Part shown: positions 39,412 to 51,984 of the stretch, one piece after another
Layout: each line of letters begins with the position of its first letter
Position numbering within the stretch: the first letter of the stretch is position 1
From: Pseudomonas oryzagri
GTDB lineage: Bacteria; Pseudomonadota; Gammaproteobacteria; Pseudomonadales; Pseudomonadaceae
Length of the DNA: 64,000 nucleotides
Direction: 5' to 3'
NCBI RefSeq assembly: GCF_020831405.1
Contig: NZ_JAJHPU010000015.1
Coordinates: 1 to 64,000, forward strand
Position numbers and translations under genes: made by a program
The notes under the pieces: model-generated
What the model was told of the DNA's origin: nothing
The model's input: only the letters and a program-made list of their open reading frames with translations
Database searches by the model: none

Positions 39412-40326
39412 TCAGGACCGAATCAGTCGACGCGGCGCAATGCGCCCGTCGTCGGTCACCTCACCGATACCGATGAAACGACCTTCGTGATCGCGTACCC
39501 GCAGCATGCCGAACTTCGGCGCCTCGGGAGCCCGCACCGGCTGGCCGTGCAGCCAGTAGTAGGCGCTGTGCTCCGACAGCTGCGCCACCGGCCAGTCTTC
39601 CAGGCCACAATCCACCGGCAACAGGAAGCGGTCGAGCGCTTCGGCACCGCCCTGTTCGTGGGCGGCGATCAGCTCGTCGAGAGTGATCGCCTGCTCCAGG
39701 CGGAACGGGCCGGCCTGGGTGCGGCGCAGTTCGGCGACGTGCGCCCCGCAGCCCAGCGCCTGGCCGAGATCCTCGACCAGGCTGCGAATATAGGTGCCCT
39801 TGCTGCAGCTCACCGACAGATCGGCGAACGGCGGCTCGAAGCGGGTCAGCTCGAGCCGGTCAATAGTAACAGAACGCGCCTCGCGCTCCACCACCTCGCC
39901 GGCACGTGCCAGCTTGTACAGCGGCTGGCCATCCTTCTTCAGTGCCGAGTACATCGGCGGCACCTGCTGGATCTGGCCGCGGAAGCGCGGCAACAGGGCC
40001 TCCAGCTGCTCGCGGTCGAAATTCACCTCGCGCCGCTCGAGCACCTCGCCCTCGGCATCGCCGGTGGTGGTGGTGACGCCCAGATGCATCACCGTGGCAT
40101 AACCCTTCTCGGCGTCGAGCAGGTACTGGGAGAACTTGGTCGCCTCGCCGAAGCACAGCGGCAGCACGCCGGTGGCGAGCGGATCGAGACTGCCGGTGTG
40201 ACCGGCCTTCTCGGCGTTGAGCAGCCAGCGCACCTTCTGCAGCGCCGCGTTGGAGCTGAAGCCATGCGGCTTGTCGAGAATCAGGATGCCGCTGACCGCA
40301 CGGCGAATGCGTTTCACCTGGGCCAC
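39412..40326 (-). CDS. truB: tRNA pseudouridine(55) synthase
   Basis: Converts U55 of the T-loop in tRNAs to pseudouridine. The 304-residue protein has [14 protein letters not shown] and the catalytic Asp in [30 protein letters not shown] near residue 47, plus a C-terminal PUA-like domain. Start is GTG at 40324-40326, three bases after the rbfA stop, giving [13 protein letters not shown]. Confidence 0.96.
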   Translation of the reverse strand: MAQVKRIRRAVSGILILDKPHGFSSNAALQKVRWLLNAEKAGHTGSLDPLATGVLPLCFGEATKFSQYLLDAEKGYATVMHLGVTTTTGDAEGEVLERREVNFDREQLEALLPRFRGQIQQVPPMYSALKKDGQPLYKLARAGEVVEREARSVTIDRLELTRFEPPFADLSVSCSKGTYIRSLVEDLGQALGCGAHVAELRRTQAGPFRLEQAITLDELIAAHEQGGAEALDRFLLPVDCGLEDWPVAQLSEHSAYYWLHGQPVRAPEAPKFGMLRVRDHEGRFIGIGEVTDDGRIAPRRLIRS

Positions 40327-40329
40327 GCC

Positions 40330-40719
40330 TTACTCCTTGTCCGCGTCCTGATGCTGGCGATCCTCGGCCACGGCGCGCTCGATCAGCGCCGACAGCTGGG
40401 CGCCACGACGCACGCTCTCGTCGTAGAGGAAATGCAGCTGCGGGATGGTACGCAGCTTGATCGCGCGACCGAGCAGCATGCGCAGATAGCCGGCGGCATC
40501 CTTGAGGATTTCCTGGTTGAGGGCGATCTTCTGTTCATCGTCGTCCTGCCCCATGATGGTGAAGTACACCTTGGCATGCGACAGGTCGCGGCTGACGTCG
40601 ATACCGGTCAGGGTCACCAGGCCCAGGCGCGGATCCTTGATCTCGCGCTGGATCAGCTGCGCCAGTTCGCGCTGCATCTGGTCACCGATCCGCTGGGTGC
40701 GGCTGTATTCTTTGGCCAT
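40330..40719 (-). CDS. rbfA: Ribosome-binding factor A
   Basis: Cold-shock 30S maturation factor with a KH-like fold. The 129-residue protein [33 protein letters not shown] matches the family from its first residue, with [11 protein letters not shown] and [32 protein letters not shown] following. Start at ATG 40719; upstream codons would extend into a hairpin. Lies between infB and truB. Confidence 0.96.
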   Translation of the reverse strand: MAKEYSRTQRIGDQMQRELAQLIQREIKDPRLGLVTLTGIDVSRDLSHAKVYFTIMGQDDDEQKIALNQEILKDAAGYLRMLLGRAIKLRTIPQLHFLYDESVRRGAQLSALIERAVAEDRQHQDADKE

Positions 40720-40756
40720 GACTGTAATCCGTAAAAACACTGAAGCCGAAACGCAC

Positions 40757-40789
40757 AAGCCGGAAGCATCCCACAGGAGCTTCCGGCTT
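40757..40789. promoter_or_regulatory. Stem-loop between infB and rbfA
   Basis: AAGCCGGAAGC, eleven-base loop, GCTTCCGGCTT: a perfect 11-base-pair stem in the 94-base gap between infB and rbfA. On the minus strand it is followed by only scattered T, so it looks more like a processing or stabilising hairpin than a terminator. Confidence 0.45.
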
Positions 40790-40813
40790 GACGCTTGCAG
40801 CACTCGCTGACGC

Positions 40814-43360
40814 TTAGAGGCTGCGCGCTACCTGGACCTTCTCGAAGACTTCGATCTTGTCGCCGACGCGAACGTCGTTGTAGCTCTTCACGCCGATACC
40901 GCACTCCATGCCGTTACGCACTTCGGAGACGTCGTCCTTGAAGCGGCGCAGAGATTCCAGCTCGCCTTCGAAGACCACCACGTCGTCGCGCAGCACGCGG
41001 ATCGGACGGTTGCGATGGACGTGCCCCTCGATGACCATGCAGCCGGCGATGGCGCCGAACTTGGGCGAGCGGAACACGTCACGCACCTCGGCGATGCCGA
41101 GAATGTTCTCGCGCACGTCGCTGCCGAGCATGCCGGTGAGCGCCTTCTTGACGTCTTCGATGATGTCATAGATGACGTTGTAGTAGCGCAGGTCCAGACC
41201 TTCCTGCTCGACGATCTTGCGCGCACCGGCGTCGGCACGCACGTTGAAGCCGAAGATCACCGCGCTGGAGGCCAGCGCCAGGTTGGCGTCGCTCTCGGTG
41301 ATACCACCGACACCGCCACCGACCACACGCACCTGGACTTCCTCGTTGCCCAGGCCTTCCAGCGAGCCCTGCAGGGCCTCCAGAGAACCGCGCACGTCGG
41401 TCTTGAGGACGACGTTGAGGGTCTTCTTCTCTTCCTGGCCCATGGTTTCGAAGATGTTTTCCAGCTTGCCGGCGTGGGCACGGGCCAGCTTGACCTCGCG
41501 GAACTTGCCCTGACGGAACAAGGCGACTTCGCGGGCCTTCTTCTCGTCGGCAACCACGGTCAGCTCGTCACCGGCATCCGGCGTGCCATCGAGACCGAGA
41601 ATCTCCACCGGAATCGACGGACCGGCTTCCTTGATCGGCTTGCCGTTCTCGTCGAGCATGGCCCGCACTCGGCCATAGTTGACGCCGACCAGCACCATGT
41701 CGCCCTGACGCAAGGTACCGTCCTGCACCAGCACGGTGGCCACCGGGCCACGGCCCTTGTCCAGGCGCGACTCGACCACCACGCCACGGCCCGGGGCCGA
41801 CGGGGTCGCGGTCAGCTCAAGCACCTCAGCCTGCAGCAGCACGGCTTCCAGCAGTTCGTCGATACCGGTACCGACCTTGGCCGATACGTGCACGAACGGG
41901 GCATCGCCACCCCACTCTTCCGGAATCACATCCAGCGCGGCCAGGCCGTTCTTGATGTTGTCCGGGTTGGCATCCGGCTTGTCGATCTTGTTCACCGCGA
42001 CCACGATCGGCACGCCGGCCGCTTTCGCGTGCTGTACGGCTTCCTGGGTCTGCGGCATCACGCCGTCGTCGGCCGCCACCACCAGGATGACCACGTCGGT
42101 GGCCTGGGCACCGCGGGCACGCATCTGGGTGAACGCGGCGTGGCCGGGGGTGTCGAGGAAGGTGATCATGCCGCGATCGGTTTCCACGTGGTAGGCACCG
42201 ATGTGCTGGGTGATGCCACCCGCCTCGCCGGTCGCCACCTTGGTGCGGCGGATGTAGTCGAGCAGCGAGGTCTTGCCGTGGTCGACGTGACCCATGACGG
42301 TGACCACCGGCGCGCGCGACTCGGCCTCACCCTCGAACTTGAGGGACTCGGCCAGCTGCTCTTCCAGGGCGTTCTCGCTGACCAGCTTGACCTTGTGGCC
42401 CATCTCTTCGGCCACCAGTTGGGCGGTCTCCTGATCGAGCACCTGGTTGATGGTCACCGGAGAGCCCATCTTGAACATGAACTTGACCACCTCGGCGCCC
42501 TTGACCGACATCTGCGCGGCCAGCTCGGACACGGTGATGGTCTCGCCAATGGTGACTTCGCGCACGATCGGCCCGGTCGGGCTCTGGAAGCCATGCTGGT
42601 TGCGCTTCTTCAGCTTGCCCTTGCCACCGCGACCACCGCGACGGCCAAAGCCTTCCTCTTCCTCGCCACCGCTGCGCGCTGCGCCGCGCGGCGCCGGAGC
42701 CTTTTCCTTCAGCGACGGGCGATGTTGAGCGTGCTTGCGGTCGCGGCGCTCGTCATCCTCGCTGCGCTTGGGCGCGGCGGCGCGGCGCGCCTCTTCCTTG
42801 GCGCGTTCGGCAGCAGCCGGCTTGGCCGCCTCGACCTGCGCGGCGGCAGCCGCTTCGGCAGCGGCCTGACGAGCGGCAACCGCCCGCAGGCGAGCCTCTT
42901 CGGCATCGTCGACGCGGCGCGACTCCGGGCGGGCCTGCGGCTGAGCCTGGACCTGGGCCTGGGCCTTCTGGCGGGCGCTCTCGGCAGCAGCAGCCGCTTC
43001 GGCCGCCGCGCGCTCCTCGGCGACACGCTTGTCTTCCTGCTCGCGCTTGGGCTCGACCGCCGCCTCGGCCGCTTCCGGCTTGACGAAGGTCTTCTTCTTG
43101 CGCACCTCGACACTGATGGTCTTGCTGCCAGCCACCCGCAGGGTGCTGGTGGTCTTGCGCTTCAGGGTGATCTTGCTGGGCTCTTCCAACTTTTCACCGT
43201 GGCTGCTCTTCAGGTGCGCGAGCAGTTTCTGTTTCTCTTCGTCGGTCACTACTTGCTCGGCGCGGCTGTGCGGCAGACCTGCCTCACGCATTTGCTGCAG
43301 CAGGCGCTCTACCGGTGTGTCGACCACCTGGGCCAGTTCTTTCACCGTGACTTGCGTCAT
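40814..43360 (-). CDS. infB: Translation initiation factor IF-2
   Basis: GTPase that places initiator tRNA on the 30S subunit and promotes subunit joining. The 848-residue protein has the N-terminal IF2-N domain ([20 protein letters not shown]), a long Ala/Glu/Arg-rich linker (about 95-250), a second IF2-N module, and the GTPase domain with [19 protein letters not shown] and NKIDKPD, then domains II-IV. ATG at 43360 (MTQVTVKEL). The initiator tRNA gene itself lies upstream in the same cluster. Confidence 0.98.
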   Translation of the reverse strand: MTQVTVKELAQVVDTPVERLLQQMREAGLPHSRAEQVVTDEEKQKLLAHLKSSHGEKLEEPSKITLKRKTTSTLRVAGSKTISVEVRKKKTFVKPEAAEAAVEPKREQEDKRVAEERAAAEAAAAAESARQKAQAQVQAQPQARPESRRVDDAEEARLRAVAARQAAAEAAAAAQVEAAKPAAAERAKEEARRAAAPKRSEDDERRDRKHAQHRPSLKEKAPAPRGAARSGGEEEEGFGRRGGRGGKGKLKKRNQHGFQSPTGPIVREVTIGETITVSELAAQMSVKGAEVVKFMFKMGSPVTINQVLDQETAQLVAEEMGHKVKLVSENALEEQLAESLKFEGEAESRAPVVTVMGHVDHGKTSLLDYIRRTKVATGEAGGITQHIGAYHVETDRGMITFLDTPGHAAFTQMRARGAQATDVVILVVAADDGVMPQTQEAVQHAKAAGVPIVVAVNKIDKPDANPDNIKNGLAALDVIPEEWGGDAPFVHVSAKVGTGIDELLEAVLLQAEVLELTATPSAPGRGVVVESRLDKGRGPVATVLVQDGTLRQGDMVLVGVNYGRVRAMLDENGKPIKEAGPSIPVEILGLDGTPDAGDELTVVADEKKAREVALFRQGKFREVKLARAHAGKLENIFETMGQEEKKTLNVVLKTDVRGSLEALQGSLEGLGNEEVQVRVVGGGVGGITESDANLALASSAVIFGFNVRADAGARKIVEQEGLDLRYYNVIYDIIEDVKKALTGMLGSDVRENILGIAEVRDVFRSPKFGAIAGCMVIEGHVHRNRPIRVLRDDVVVFEGELESLRRFKDDVSEVRNGMECGIGVKSYNDVRVGDKIEVFEKVQVARSL

Positions 43361-43386
43361 GCACTTCTCTCCTCGGGCCGCGCCAC

Positions 43387-44868
43387 TTACTCGAACCAAT
43401 GGGCTCGGGCGGCCATGATCAGCTTGCCGGCACGCTCTTCAGTCATGCCGTCGATCTCGAGCAGGTCGTCAATCGACTGCTCTGCCAAGTCTTCGCGGGT
43501 CGGCACGCCACGCAGCGCCAGCTCCACGGCCAGCTCCTTGGTCATGCCTTCCAGTTCCAGCAGGTCATCCGCCGGATGAATATCCGCGAGCTTCTCTTCG
43601 GTGGCGATCGCATTGGTCAGCAGGCGATCCTTGGCACGGGAGCGCAGTTCGCTGACGATTTCTTCATCGAAGCCCTCGATGCTGAGCATCTCCTCCATGG
43701 GCACGTAGGCGATCTCTTCCAGGGTGGTGAAGCCTTCCTCGACCAGTACCTCGGCCAGCTCCTCGTCCACCCCCAGCTCGTCCACGAACAGGCGCACGAT
43801 GTCGCCGGTCTCGGCCTGCTGCTTGGCCTGGATGTCGGCCTCGGTCATCACGTTCAGGGTCCAACCGGTGAGCTGGCTGGCCAGGCGCACGTTCTGCCCG
43901 CTGCGGCCGATCGCCTGGGCGAGGTTGTCCTCGGCCACGGCGATATCCATCGTGTGGGTATCTTCGTCGACGATGATCGCCGCCACCTCGGCCGGAGCCA
44001 TGGCATTGATCACGAACTGCGCGGGATTGTCGTCCCACAGCACGATGTCGACGCGCTCGCCGCCCAGCTCGCCGGACACGGCCTGCACGCGCGAACCGCG
44101 CATGCCGATGCAGGCGCCCTGGGGGTCGATACGCTTGTCCTTGGAACGCACGGCGATCTTGGCGCGCGAGCCCGGGTCACGGGCGGCAGCCATGATTTCG
44201 ATCAGCCCCTCGGCGATCTCCGGCACCTCGATGCGGAACAGCTCGACGATCATTTCCGGCGCGGTGCGCGACAGGATCAGCTGCGGACCGCGGTTCTCGC
44301 TGCGGATTTCCTTCAGCAGGGCGCGCACACGGGTGCCGACGCGGAAGGACTCGCGCGGAATGATGTGCTCGCGGGCCAGCAGCGCCTCGGCATTGTTGCC
44401 GAGGTCGACAATGACGCTGTCGCGCGAGGCCTTCTTGACGGTACCGGAGATGATCTCGCCGACCCGCTCGCGGTAGGCATCGACCACCTGGGCGCGCTCG
44501 GCTTCGCGCACCTTCTGCACGATGACCTGCTTGGCGGTCTGTGCGGCGATGCGGCCGAATTCGATGGACTCGATCTTTTCCTCGATCACATCGCCGATCT
44601 TGGCGCCTTCCTGCTTCTCCTGCGCCTCGGCCAGGGTCAGTTCGGCCGCCGGATTTTCCAGGGTGTCTTCGTCGACCACCGTCCAGCAGCGGAAGCTTTC
44701 ATAATTGCCATTGTGACGGTTGATCGACACACGTACGTCGACCTCGTCCTCGTAACGCTTTTTGGTGGCAGTGGCCAGGGCCAGCTCCAGCGCTTCGAAA
44801 ATCACGCTGGGCGGCACTCCTTTTTCATTGGAAACCGACTCTACTACCAGCAGTACTTCTTTGCTCAT
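43387..44868 (-). CDS. nusA: Transcription termination/antitermination factor NusA
   Basis: RNA polymerase-associated factor controlling pausing, termination and antitermination. The 493 residues contain the N-terminal RNAP-binding domain ([18 protein letters not shown]), S1 ([21 protein letters not shown]), two KH domains ([42 protein letters not shown]) and two C-terminal acidic AR repeats. ATG at 44868. Lies between rimP and infB; the leader of this operon contains intrinsic terminators (see findings), consistent with autoregulation known in E. coli. Confidence 0.98.
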   Translation of the reverse strand: MSKEVLLVVESVSNEKGVPPSVIFEALELALATATKKRYEDEVDVRVSINRHNGNYESFRCWTVVDEDTLENPAAELTLAEAQEKQEGAKIGDVIEEKIESIEFGRIAAQTAKQVIVQKVREAERAQVVDAYRERVGEIISGTVKKASRDSVIVDLGNNAEALLAREHIIPRESFRVGTRVRALLKEIRSENRGPQLILSRTAPEMIVELFRIEVPEIAEGLIEIMAAARDPGSRAKIAVRSKDKRIDPQGACIGMRGSRVQAVSGELGGERVDIVLWDDNPAQFVINAMAPAEVAAIIVDEDTHTMDIAVAEDNLAQAIGRSGQNVRLASQLTGWTLNVMTEADIQAKQQAETGDIVRLFVDELGVDEELAEVLVEEGFTTLEEIAYVPMEEMLSIEGFDEEIVSELRSRAKDRLLTNAIATEEKLADIHPADDLLELEGMTKELAVELALRGVPTREDLAEQSIDDLLEIDGMTEERAGKLIMAARAHWFE

Positions 44869-44916
44869 CGTACGCCTCGCCTTTCGCAATCCATTGGGAT
44901 CCGCCGGATCCGCGCC

Positions 44917-45375
44917 TCAATCAAAACTGGGAATGATGTTGGCCTTGTCGATCGACTCGATCGGCAGCAGGTACTCGTGATTATCCACCTGGACCACCAC
45001 GTCCTGCTCTTCCACGCCATGCAACACGCCTTGGAAATTGCGTCGCCCCTCATAGGGCGAGCGCAGCCTGATCTTCACCTGCGCGCCGACATGGGCAGCG
45101 AACTGCTCGAGGGTGAACAAGGGGCGATCCATTCCCGGTGAAGAAACCTCTAGGGTGTATTCGCCGCTGATCGGATCCTCGACGTCCAGCACGCCACTGA
45201 TCTGGCGACTGACCTTCTCGCAGTCATCGATCAGGATGCCGTTCGCATGATCGATGTAGACCCGCAGCAGCGAATGCCGCCCCTGGGAAATGAATTCGAC
45301 GCCCCAGCATTGGTAGCCGAGCGCCTCGACCACCGGGGCCAGCAAGGCCTGCAACTGTTCTAGCTTGCTCGACAC
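44917..45375 (-). CDS. rimP: Ribosome maturation factor RimP
   Basis: 30S assembly factor. The 152-residue protein has the typical start [27 protein letters not shown] and [15 protein letters not shown] near residue 78. The start codon is GTG at 45373-45375 with GGAGG seven bases upstream. First protein gene of rimP-nusA-infB; an intrinsic terminator on the same strand ends only 27 bases upstream of it. Confidence 0.95.
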   Translation of the reverse strand: MSSKLEQLQALLAPVVEALGYQCWGVEFISQGRHSLLRVYIDHANGILIDDCEKVSRQISGVLDVEDPISGEYTLEVSSPGMDRPLFTLEQFAAHVGAQVKIRLRSPYEGRRNFQGVLHGVEEQDVVVQVDNHEYLLPIESIDKANIIPSFD

Positions 45376-45401
45376 CTGATCGCCTCCGCATGCTGTGCAA
45401 A

Positions 45402-45424
45402 CAAAAAATGGGCGAAGCGCCCAT
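45402..45424 (-). terminator. Intrinsic terminator in the rimP leader
   Basis: On the minus strand ATGGGCG, loop CTT, CGCCCAT followed by six T. A perfect seven-base-pair stem with a proper T tail 27 bases upstream of the rimP start, which leaves no room for a promoter between. Confidence 0.7.
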
Positions 45425-45471
45425 CCCGTAGGTAACCACTCTTCAAGAGTGGTACAAACTGTCCAACTAGC

Positions 45472-45497
45472 AAAAAGCCCCTGAAAAGGGGCCTTTT
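45472..45497 (-). terminator. Intrinsic terminator after the initiator tRNA
   Basis: Minus strand AAGGCCCC, loop TTTTCA, GGGGCTT, then a T run. Nine bases after the 3' end of the tRNA-fMet gene. Another hairpin, ACCACTCTT/AAGAGTGGT (45435-45453), lies between this and the rimP-proximal terminator. Confidence 0.8.
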
Positions 45498-45505
45498 GTC
45501 TTAAC

Positions 45506-45582
<77 letters not shown>

Positions 45583-45636
45583 TCAAAGAAGACGAACTAT
45601 ACAGCAGACGACCCTATGGGTCAACCGAACTCCAGA

Positions 45637-45667
45637 AACAACAAGACCCGCAATTGCGGGTCTGTTG
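45637..45667. terminator. Symmetrical hairpin between the two tRNA genes
   Basis: AGACCCGC, AATT, GCGGGTCT with flanking CAACA/TGTTG. On the minus strand it is followed by TTGTTGTTT. It may end a tRNA-Leu transcript or serve processing between the two tRNAs. Confidence 0.6.
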
Positions 45668-45671
45668 TGTT

Positions 45672-45757
45672 TGGTACCGAGGAGGGGACTCGAACCCCTA
45701 CAGCCTATGGCCACTACCACCTCAAGGTAGCGTGTCTACCAATTCCACCACCTCGGC
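45672..45757 (-). tRNA. tRNA-Leu (GAG)
   Basis: The 86-nt minus-strand sequence GCCGAGGTGGTGGAATTGG...CCTCGGTACCA folds as a class II tRNA with a long variable arm; the anticodon loop CTTGAGG gives anticodon GAG, reading CUC/CUU. CCA is encoded. Lies just downstream of secG. Confidence 0.97.
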
Positions 45758-45778
45758 AAACTCTTTATCGCGAAGTAC

Positions 45779-46162
45779 TTATTGCTGCGGCTTTTGCACT
45801 TCGCTCGCCGGAACATCAGAAGATGTCGGCTTTTGCTCTTCAAGCACCGGCACATCGTCTGCGGCGGGCTTGCTTGGAACTTCTAGTACTGCCGGATCCG
45901 GCAAACCAGCTTGATTAAGCATATCAGCTTTATCTTTGGCAAAAAAGGCCAAACCCAAACTAGTTGCAAAAAAAACGGCAGCAAGTATAGCAGTAAAACG
46001 ACTCAGGAAAGTAGCAGAACCCTGACTACCAAACACGGTAGCCGAGGCGCCGGCACCAAAAGATGCACCAGCATCAGCACCTTTGCCCTGCTGGACCAGC
46101 ACCAGACCCACCAGGCCCAGAGCAACCAGCAGATGAACCACGATCACCACTGTCTCGAGCAT
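45779..46162 (-). CDS. secG: Preprotein translocase subunit SecG
   Basis: Accessory membrane subunit of SecYEG. The 127-residue protein has two hydrophobic segments ([19 protein letters not shown] and [19 protein letters not shown]) separated by the conserved [23 protein letters not shown] loop, followed by a Pro/Glu-rich hydrophilic tail. ATG at 46162, three bases after the tpiA stop, so coupled to tpiA. The 3' part is clearly less GC-rich than its neighbours. Confidence 0.94.
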   Translation of the reverse strand: MLETVVIVVHLLVALGLVGLVLVQQGKGADAGASFGAGASATVFGSQGSATFLSRFTAILAAVFFATSLGLAFFAKDKADMLNQAGLPDPAVLEVPSKPAADDVPVLEEQKPTSSDVPASEVQKPQQ

Positions 46163-46165
46163 CTT

Positions 46166-46921
46166 TCAGCATCCCGCGGCGCGACAGATCGCACCGAATT
46201 CATCCGCATTGAGAGAGGCACCACCCACCAGCCCCCCATCGATATCCGGCATGCCAAACAACTCGGCCGCCCCGGCAGCCTTGACGCTGCCGCCATACAG
46301 AATCCTCACACCCGCGGCGACCGACGGATCAGCTGCCGCCAGCTGCGCACGAATGGCTGCGTGCACTTGCTGCGCCTGCTCAGGCGTAGCGGTCAACCCC
46401 GTACCGATGGCCCATACAGGCTCGTAAGCAACTACCGCGCGCGCAAATGCGCTCACACCTACAGCCTCGAGAACAACGCCAATCTGGCGCGACACCACCT
46501 CGAGGGTGCGATCGGCCTCGCGCTCCTCACGCGTCTCACCAACACAAAGCATCGGCACCAGACCGCAAGACTGCGCGGCAGCAAACTTACGCGCCACCAC
46601 CGCATCCTCCTCACCCAGCAACAGCCGGCGCTCGGAGTGACCAACCAACACATAGCGACACCCGGCATCAGCCAACTGCACCGCCGCGATCTCGCCGGTC
46701 AGCGCGCCCTGCAGCGGCTCGACAGCACAATCCTGCGCGCCGACCACCACACCGCGGCCTTCCAGCCCGGCAACGGCCTGAGCCAGATACAGCGCGGGCG
46801 GCATCACCACCACATCGATTCCGGCTGGCAGGGCCTGCCTGCGCAACCCCTTGATCAGCTCTGCGACGCTGGCAAGCGTGCCATGCATCTTCCAGTTACC
46901 AGCGACCAGCGGGCGGCGCAT
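46166..46921 (-). CDS. tpiA: Triose-phosphate isomerase
   Basis: Interconverts dihydroxyacetone phosphate and glyceraldehyde-3-phosphate. The 251-residue protein has the substrate Lys in [10 protein letters not shown], catalytic His in [10 protein letters not shown] and catalytic Glu in [20 protein letters not shown], and [13 protein letters not shown] near the end. ATG at 46921 ([11 protein letters not shown]); the longer form from 46993 lacks family support. Follows glmM on the same strand. Confidence 0.96.
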   Translation of the reverse strand: MRRPLVAGNWKMHGTLASVAELIKGLRRQALPAGIDVVVMPPALYLAQAVAGLEGRGVVVGAQDCAVEPLQGALTGEIAAVQLADAGCRYVLVGHSERRLLLGEEDAVVARKFAAAQSCGLVPMLCVGETREEREADRTLEVVSRQIGVVLEAVGVSAFARAVVAYEPVWAIGTGLTATPEQAQQVHAAIRAQLAAADPSVAAGVRILYGGSVKAAGAAELFGMPDIDGGLVGGASLNADEFGAICRAAGC

Positions 46922-46985
46922 GCGAACCTCGTCGTCCAAAGTGGGCGCAGATGTTACTTGAGCAACGAGAAACAAGCAAGCGAAA

Positions 46986-48323
46986 TCAAGCACATACCTC
47001 TTTCACCAGGGCAGCCAGGTCCTCCGCATGGCGACGCACCAAGGCCTCCTCGTCACCTTCGACCATGACCCGCACCAGCGGCTCGGTACCCGATTTGCGC
47101 AGCAACACGCGCCCGCGCCCGGCCAGAGCCTCGGTTACCCGCGCGCAGGCCTGCTGCACCTGGGGATGGGAGACCGGATCGATATCGCCGCCGAAGCGTA
47201 CGTTGATCAGTACCTGCGGACACTTGGTGAGCGCCGCCCGCGCCTCTACCAGTGTCTGCCCCCGGCGGCGCAGAGCCAGCAACACCTGCAGCGCTGCAAT
47301 GATGGCGTCGCCCGTGGTGGTGTGTTGGGTACAGACGATGTGCCCGGAATTTTCCCCGCCGAGCGGCCATTCACGCTCCTGCATCTCGGCCATTACATAG
47401 CGGTCGCCGACCTTGGCCCGCGCGAATGGGATGCCACGCGCCTTGAGCGCCAGCTCGAGGCCGAGATTGCTCATCAGGGTGCCGACCACCCCACCATTCA
47501 TCCGCTGACGCTCCTGCATGTCGGTGGCGACGATGTACAGCAGCTCGTCGCCATCCACCACATTGCCCGCCTGATCGACCATCAGCACCCGATCGCCATC
47601 GCCATCGAAAGCGATGCCCAGGTCGGCTCCCCGCTCGACCACCGCCTCTTGCAGCGCCCCCATATGGATGGAGCCGACACCCGCATTGATATTCAGGCCG
47701 TCTGGCTGCACGCCGATCACCGAAACATCGGCACCCAGCTCGCGGAACACGCTTGGCGCGACCTTGTAGGTGGCACCGTGGGCACAGTCGAGTACCAGCT
47801 TGAGGCCGGCGAAATCCGTGCTGGTCGGCACACTGCTCTTGCAGAACTCGATGTAGCGGCCGGCAGCATCGCTGATCCGCGAGGCCTTGCCCAACTGGGC
47901 GGACTCGACGACTCCCATCGGCGCATCGAGCAGTTCTTCGATCATCAGCTCGACCTCGTCCGGCAGCTTAGTGCCTTTGCCGGAGAAGAACTTGATACCG
48001 TTGTCATCATGGGGATTGTGCGAGGCACTGATCACGATGCCGGCGTCGGCATGGAAGGTGCGGGTGAGATAGGCGACCGCCGGGGTCGGCATCGGCCCGA
48101 GCAGCATCACGTCAGCACCGGCCGCGATCAACCCGGCTTGCAGCGCCGACTCGAACATATAGCCGGAAATGCGCGTGTCCTTGCCGATCAGCACCTTGCA
48201 GTGCCCCTGGCGGCGGAACGCCATGCCGGCGGCCCAACCCAGCTTGAGCATGAACTCCGGAGTAATAGGGAACTCGCCCACGCGGCCGCGAATACCGTCG
48301 GTCCCGAAATATTTTCTAGCCAT
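46986..48323 (-). CDS. glmM: Phosphoglucosamine mutase
   Basis: Converts glucosamine-6-phosphate to glucosamine-1-phosphate for peptidoglycan and LPS. The 445-residue protein has the phosphoserine loop [20 protein letters not shown] near residue 97, the Mg-binding FDGDGDRV near 240 and the sugar loop GGENSGH. ATG at 48323 ([16 protein letters not shown]), 24 bases after folP. Confidence 0.97.
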   Translation of the reverse strand: MARKYFGTDGIRGRVGEFPITPEFMLKLGWAAGMAFRRQGHCKVLIGKDTRISGYMFESALQAGLIAAGADVMLLGPMPTPAVAYLTRTFHADAGIVISASHNPHDDNGIKFFSGKGTKLPDEVELMIEELLDAPMGVVESAQLGKASRISDAAGRYIEFCKSSVPTSTDFAGLKLVLDCAHGATYKVAPSVFRELGADVSVIGVQPDGLNINAGVGSIHMGALQEAVVERGADLGIAFDGDGDRVLMVDQAGNVVDGDELLYIVATDMQERQRMNGGVVGTLMSNLGLELALKARGIPFARAKVGDRYVMAEMQEREWPLGGENSGHIVCTQHTTTGDAIIAALQVLLALRRRGQTLVEARAALTKCPQVLINVRFGGDIDPVSHPQVQQACARVTEALAGRGRVLLRKSGTEPLVRVMVEGDEEALVRRHAEDLAALVKEVCA

Positions 48324-48347
48324 CCTGTGTTCCTGCCTCTGCTCTTG

Positions 48348-49199
48348 TCAGTCCGACCATTCCACGGCAGCAATCATGCGGACCACATCCACGGTCTCCG
48401 CCACATCGTGCACCCGCACGATCTGGGCGCGCTTGGTCACGGCCAAGGCGGCCAGGGCGAGACTGCCGGATAGGCGCTCGCCCACCGGCCGGTCCAGCAC
48501 CTTGCCGATCATGCTCTTGCGCGATACCCCGACCAACAGCGGCCGACCCAACTCATGCAGCCGCCCCAACTGCTGGAACAAGCGCAGATTATGCTCCAGG
48601 GTCTTGGCAAAGCCGAAGCCGGGATCCAGCACGATGCGTTCGGCGGGAATGCCGGCCGCCGCACAAGCGGCCATGCGCTCGACCAGGAAATCATGCACCT
48701 CGGCGTAGATATCCGGGTAGCGCGGATCGTCCTGCATGGTGCCCGGCTCGCCCCGCATGTGCATCAGACACACCGGCAGACCGCTGGCGGCAGCCGCTTC
48801 GAGCGCCCCGGGACGCTGCAGCGAACGCACGTCGTTGATCAGCCCGGCTCCAAGGCGCGCCGTCTCGGCCATCACGGCCGCAGTGGAAGTGTCGACCGAG
48901 ACGATCACGTCCAGCTCGCGGGCGATCGCCTCGACCGCCGGGCAGACGCGCTCCAACTCCTCCTGCTCGGAAACCGGGGGAGCGCCTGGGCGGGTCGACT
49001 CGCCGCCGATGTCGATCAGCGTGGCGCCGGCACGGACCATCTCCTCCGCATGACGCAAGGCGGCCTCCAGCCGATCGAAGCGGCCGCCGTCGGAGAAGGA
49101 GTCGGGGGTAACGTTGAGAATGCCCATCACCTGTGGACGGGACAAATCAAGAAACCGGCTGCCACAGGGCAGCCGGTCGAGGAAGGGTCGCTTGCTCAT
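48348..49199 (-). CDS. folP: Dihydropteroate synthase
   Basis: Joins pterin pyrophosphate to p-aminobenzoate; the sulfonamide target. The 283-residue protein shows VMGILNVTPDSFSDGG near residue 25, GATLIDIGGESTRPGAPPVS and DPGFGFAKTLEHNL. ATG at 49199 (MSKRPFLDRLPCG); upstream extension would run into ftsH. Eight bases after the ftsH stop, the conserved ftsH-folP-glmM order. Confidence 0.97.
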   Translation of the reverse strand: MSKRPFLDRLPCGSRFLDLSRPQVMGILNVTPDSFSDGGRFDRLEAALRHAEEMVRAGATLIDIGGESTRPGAPPVSEQEELERVCPAVEAIARELDVIVSVDTSTAAVMAETARLGAGLINDVRSLQRPGALEAAAASGLPVCLMHMRGEPGTMQDDPRYPDIYAEVHDFLVERMAACAAAGIPAERIVLDPGFGFAKTLEHNLRLFQQLGRLHELGRPLLVGVSRKSMIGKVLDRPVGERLSGSLALAALAVTKRAQIVRVHDVAETVDVVRMIAAVEWSD

Positions 49200-49206
49200 C
49201 GGTAAA

Positions 49207-51120
<1,914 letters not shown>

Positions 51121-51275
51121 GTCGTTCAATTGCCTACCCTCTCTGACCGGCCCCGCCTGGAAACCGCTTCACATGACGGACGAATACGCACCATCATAAC
51201 TTACTACAGCCGCCCGATTGCTGGCAGAGCGGGTTGTAACCTGGTTTGACCTCCACTGCATGCTTATGCTGCAGT

Positions 51276-51902
51276 CTAGGCACCGCGAAAGCTCCGGGCG
51301 AGCAGGTATTGCTTGCCCGAATGGTCGCGCGGCGAACTCGGCTTGCGCATCTCCATCTGGTCGAACAACTCGCGCGCCTGCCTGAGGTAAGCGTCGAAGC
51401 CCTCGTCCTGGACGATCTTGATCAGGAAATCGCTGCGCAGACGCTGCACCCGGACTGCCAGATCCCGCGCCAGCTAGCACAGGAACATGGCGCGCGGCTG
51501 ATCGGCCGGCCGAGCGTAGTCCACTCATAATGGGGGCCATGTCGGAAATCACAAGGTCCGCCGGCTACTTGCCGATCGCCACGAGGATCTGCGCGTGCAC
51601 CTCGCCGTCGGCAAATGCGTCCGGGATGAAGGTGACGTCGACGATGTTGCCCACAGGGAGAATGCCCGAGGCGATCAGCCGCCCCTTGTCGCCAAGCACC
51701 CGAAGGGCCACCTGGGTCCACCCACCCGACGCGGCGCCAAGGCCGACCACGGGCATGCCGGGGCGCATGAGGCAGTCCTTGCCTTGGATCTCCAGCAGCG
51801 TGCAGCTGGCGCGCGAGCGATAGCCTTTTTCTGCGCCATCCTCGGGCAGGGATTATCGAAACGCTCTTTTAGTCCACGCGAGCTGGTCCTGGAACGGGCT
51901 CC
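51276..51902 (-). pseudogene. rlmE: Decayed 23S rRNA (uridine-2552-2'-O)-methyltransferase, rlmE/ftsJ
   Basis: A full-length but broken copy in the ancestral place between ftsH and yhbY. Reading the minus strand: the expected ATG before [17 protein letters not shown] is GGA (51900-51902); after RMAQK one base is lost and the frame resumes as [17 protein letters not shown]; the SAM motif reads [11 protein letters not shown] where an active enzyme has VDLGAAPGGW; a TAG interrupts between VAIGK and PADLVISDMAP; a second shift precedes DQPRAMFLC, directly followed by another TAG; then [33 protein letters not shown] and [11 protein letters not shown] to the natural stop at 51276. At least two frameshifts, two internal stops, a lost start and substituted SAM-site residues show it is not functional. 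Confidence 0.93.
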
Positions 51903-51984
51903 GGGGCACCTCATCTGGGCGGCATACCGACACTCGGGTAAACTAGCCGCCGCTTTTCACTGGATCGGACGCAAGGGTCAGATT

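Noticed and set aside
51121-51129. TTG at 51129 as the ftsH start
   Set aside because: It would add three residues before the MAKNLILW start that the family uses; the spacing of the weak ribosome site does not clearly decide, so the family start was preferred.
51276-51902. Explaining the rlmE frameshifts as sequencing errors
   Set aside because: Besides two shifts there are two in-frame stop codons, a missing start codon and substitutions in the SAM motif; several independent kinds of damage are unlikely to be errors.
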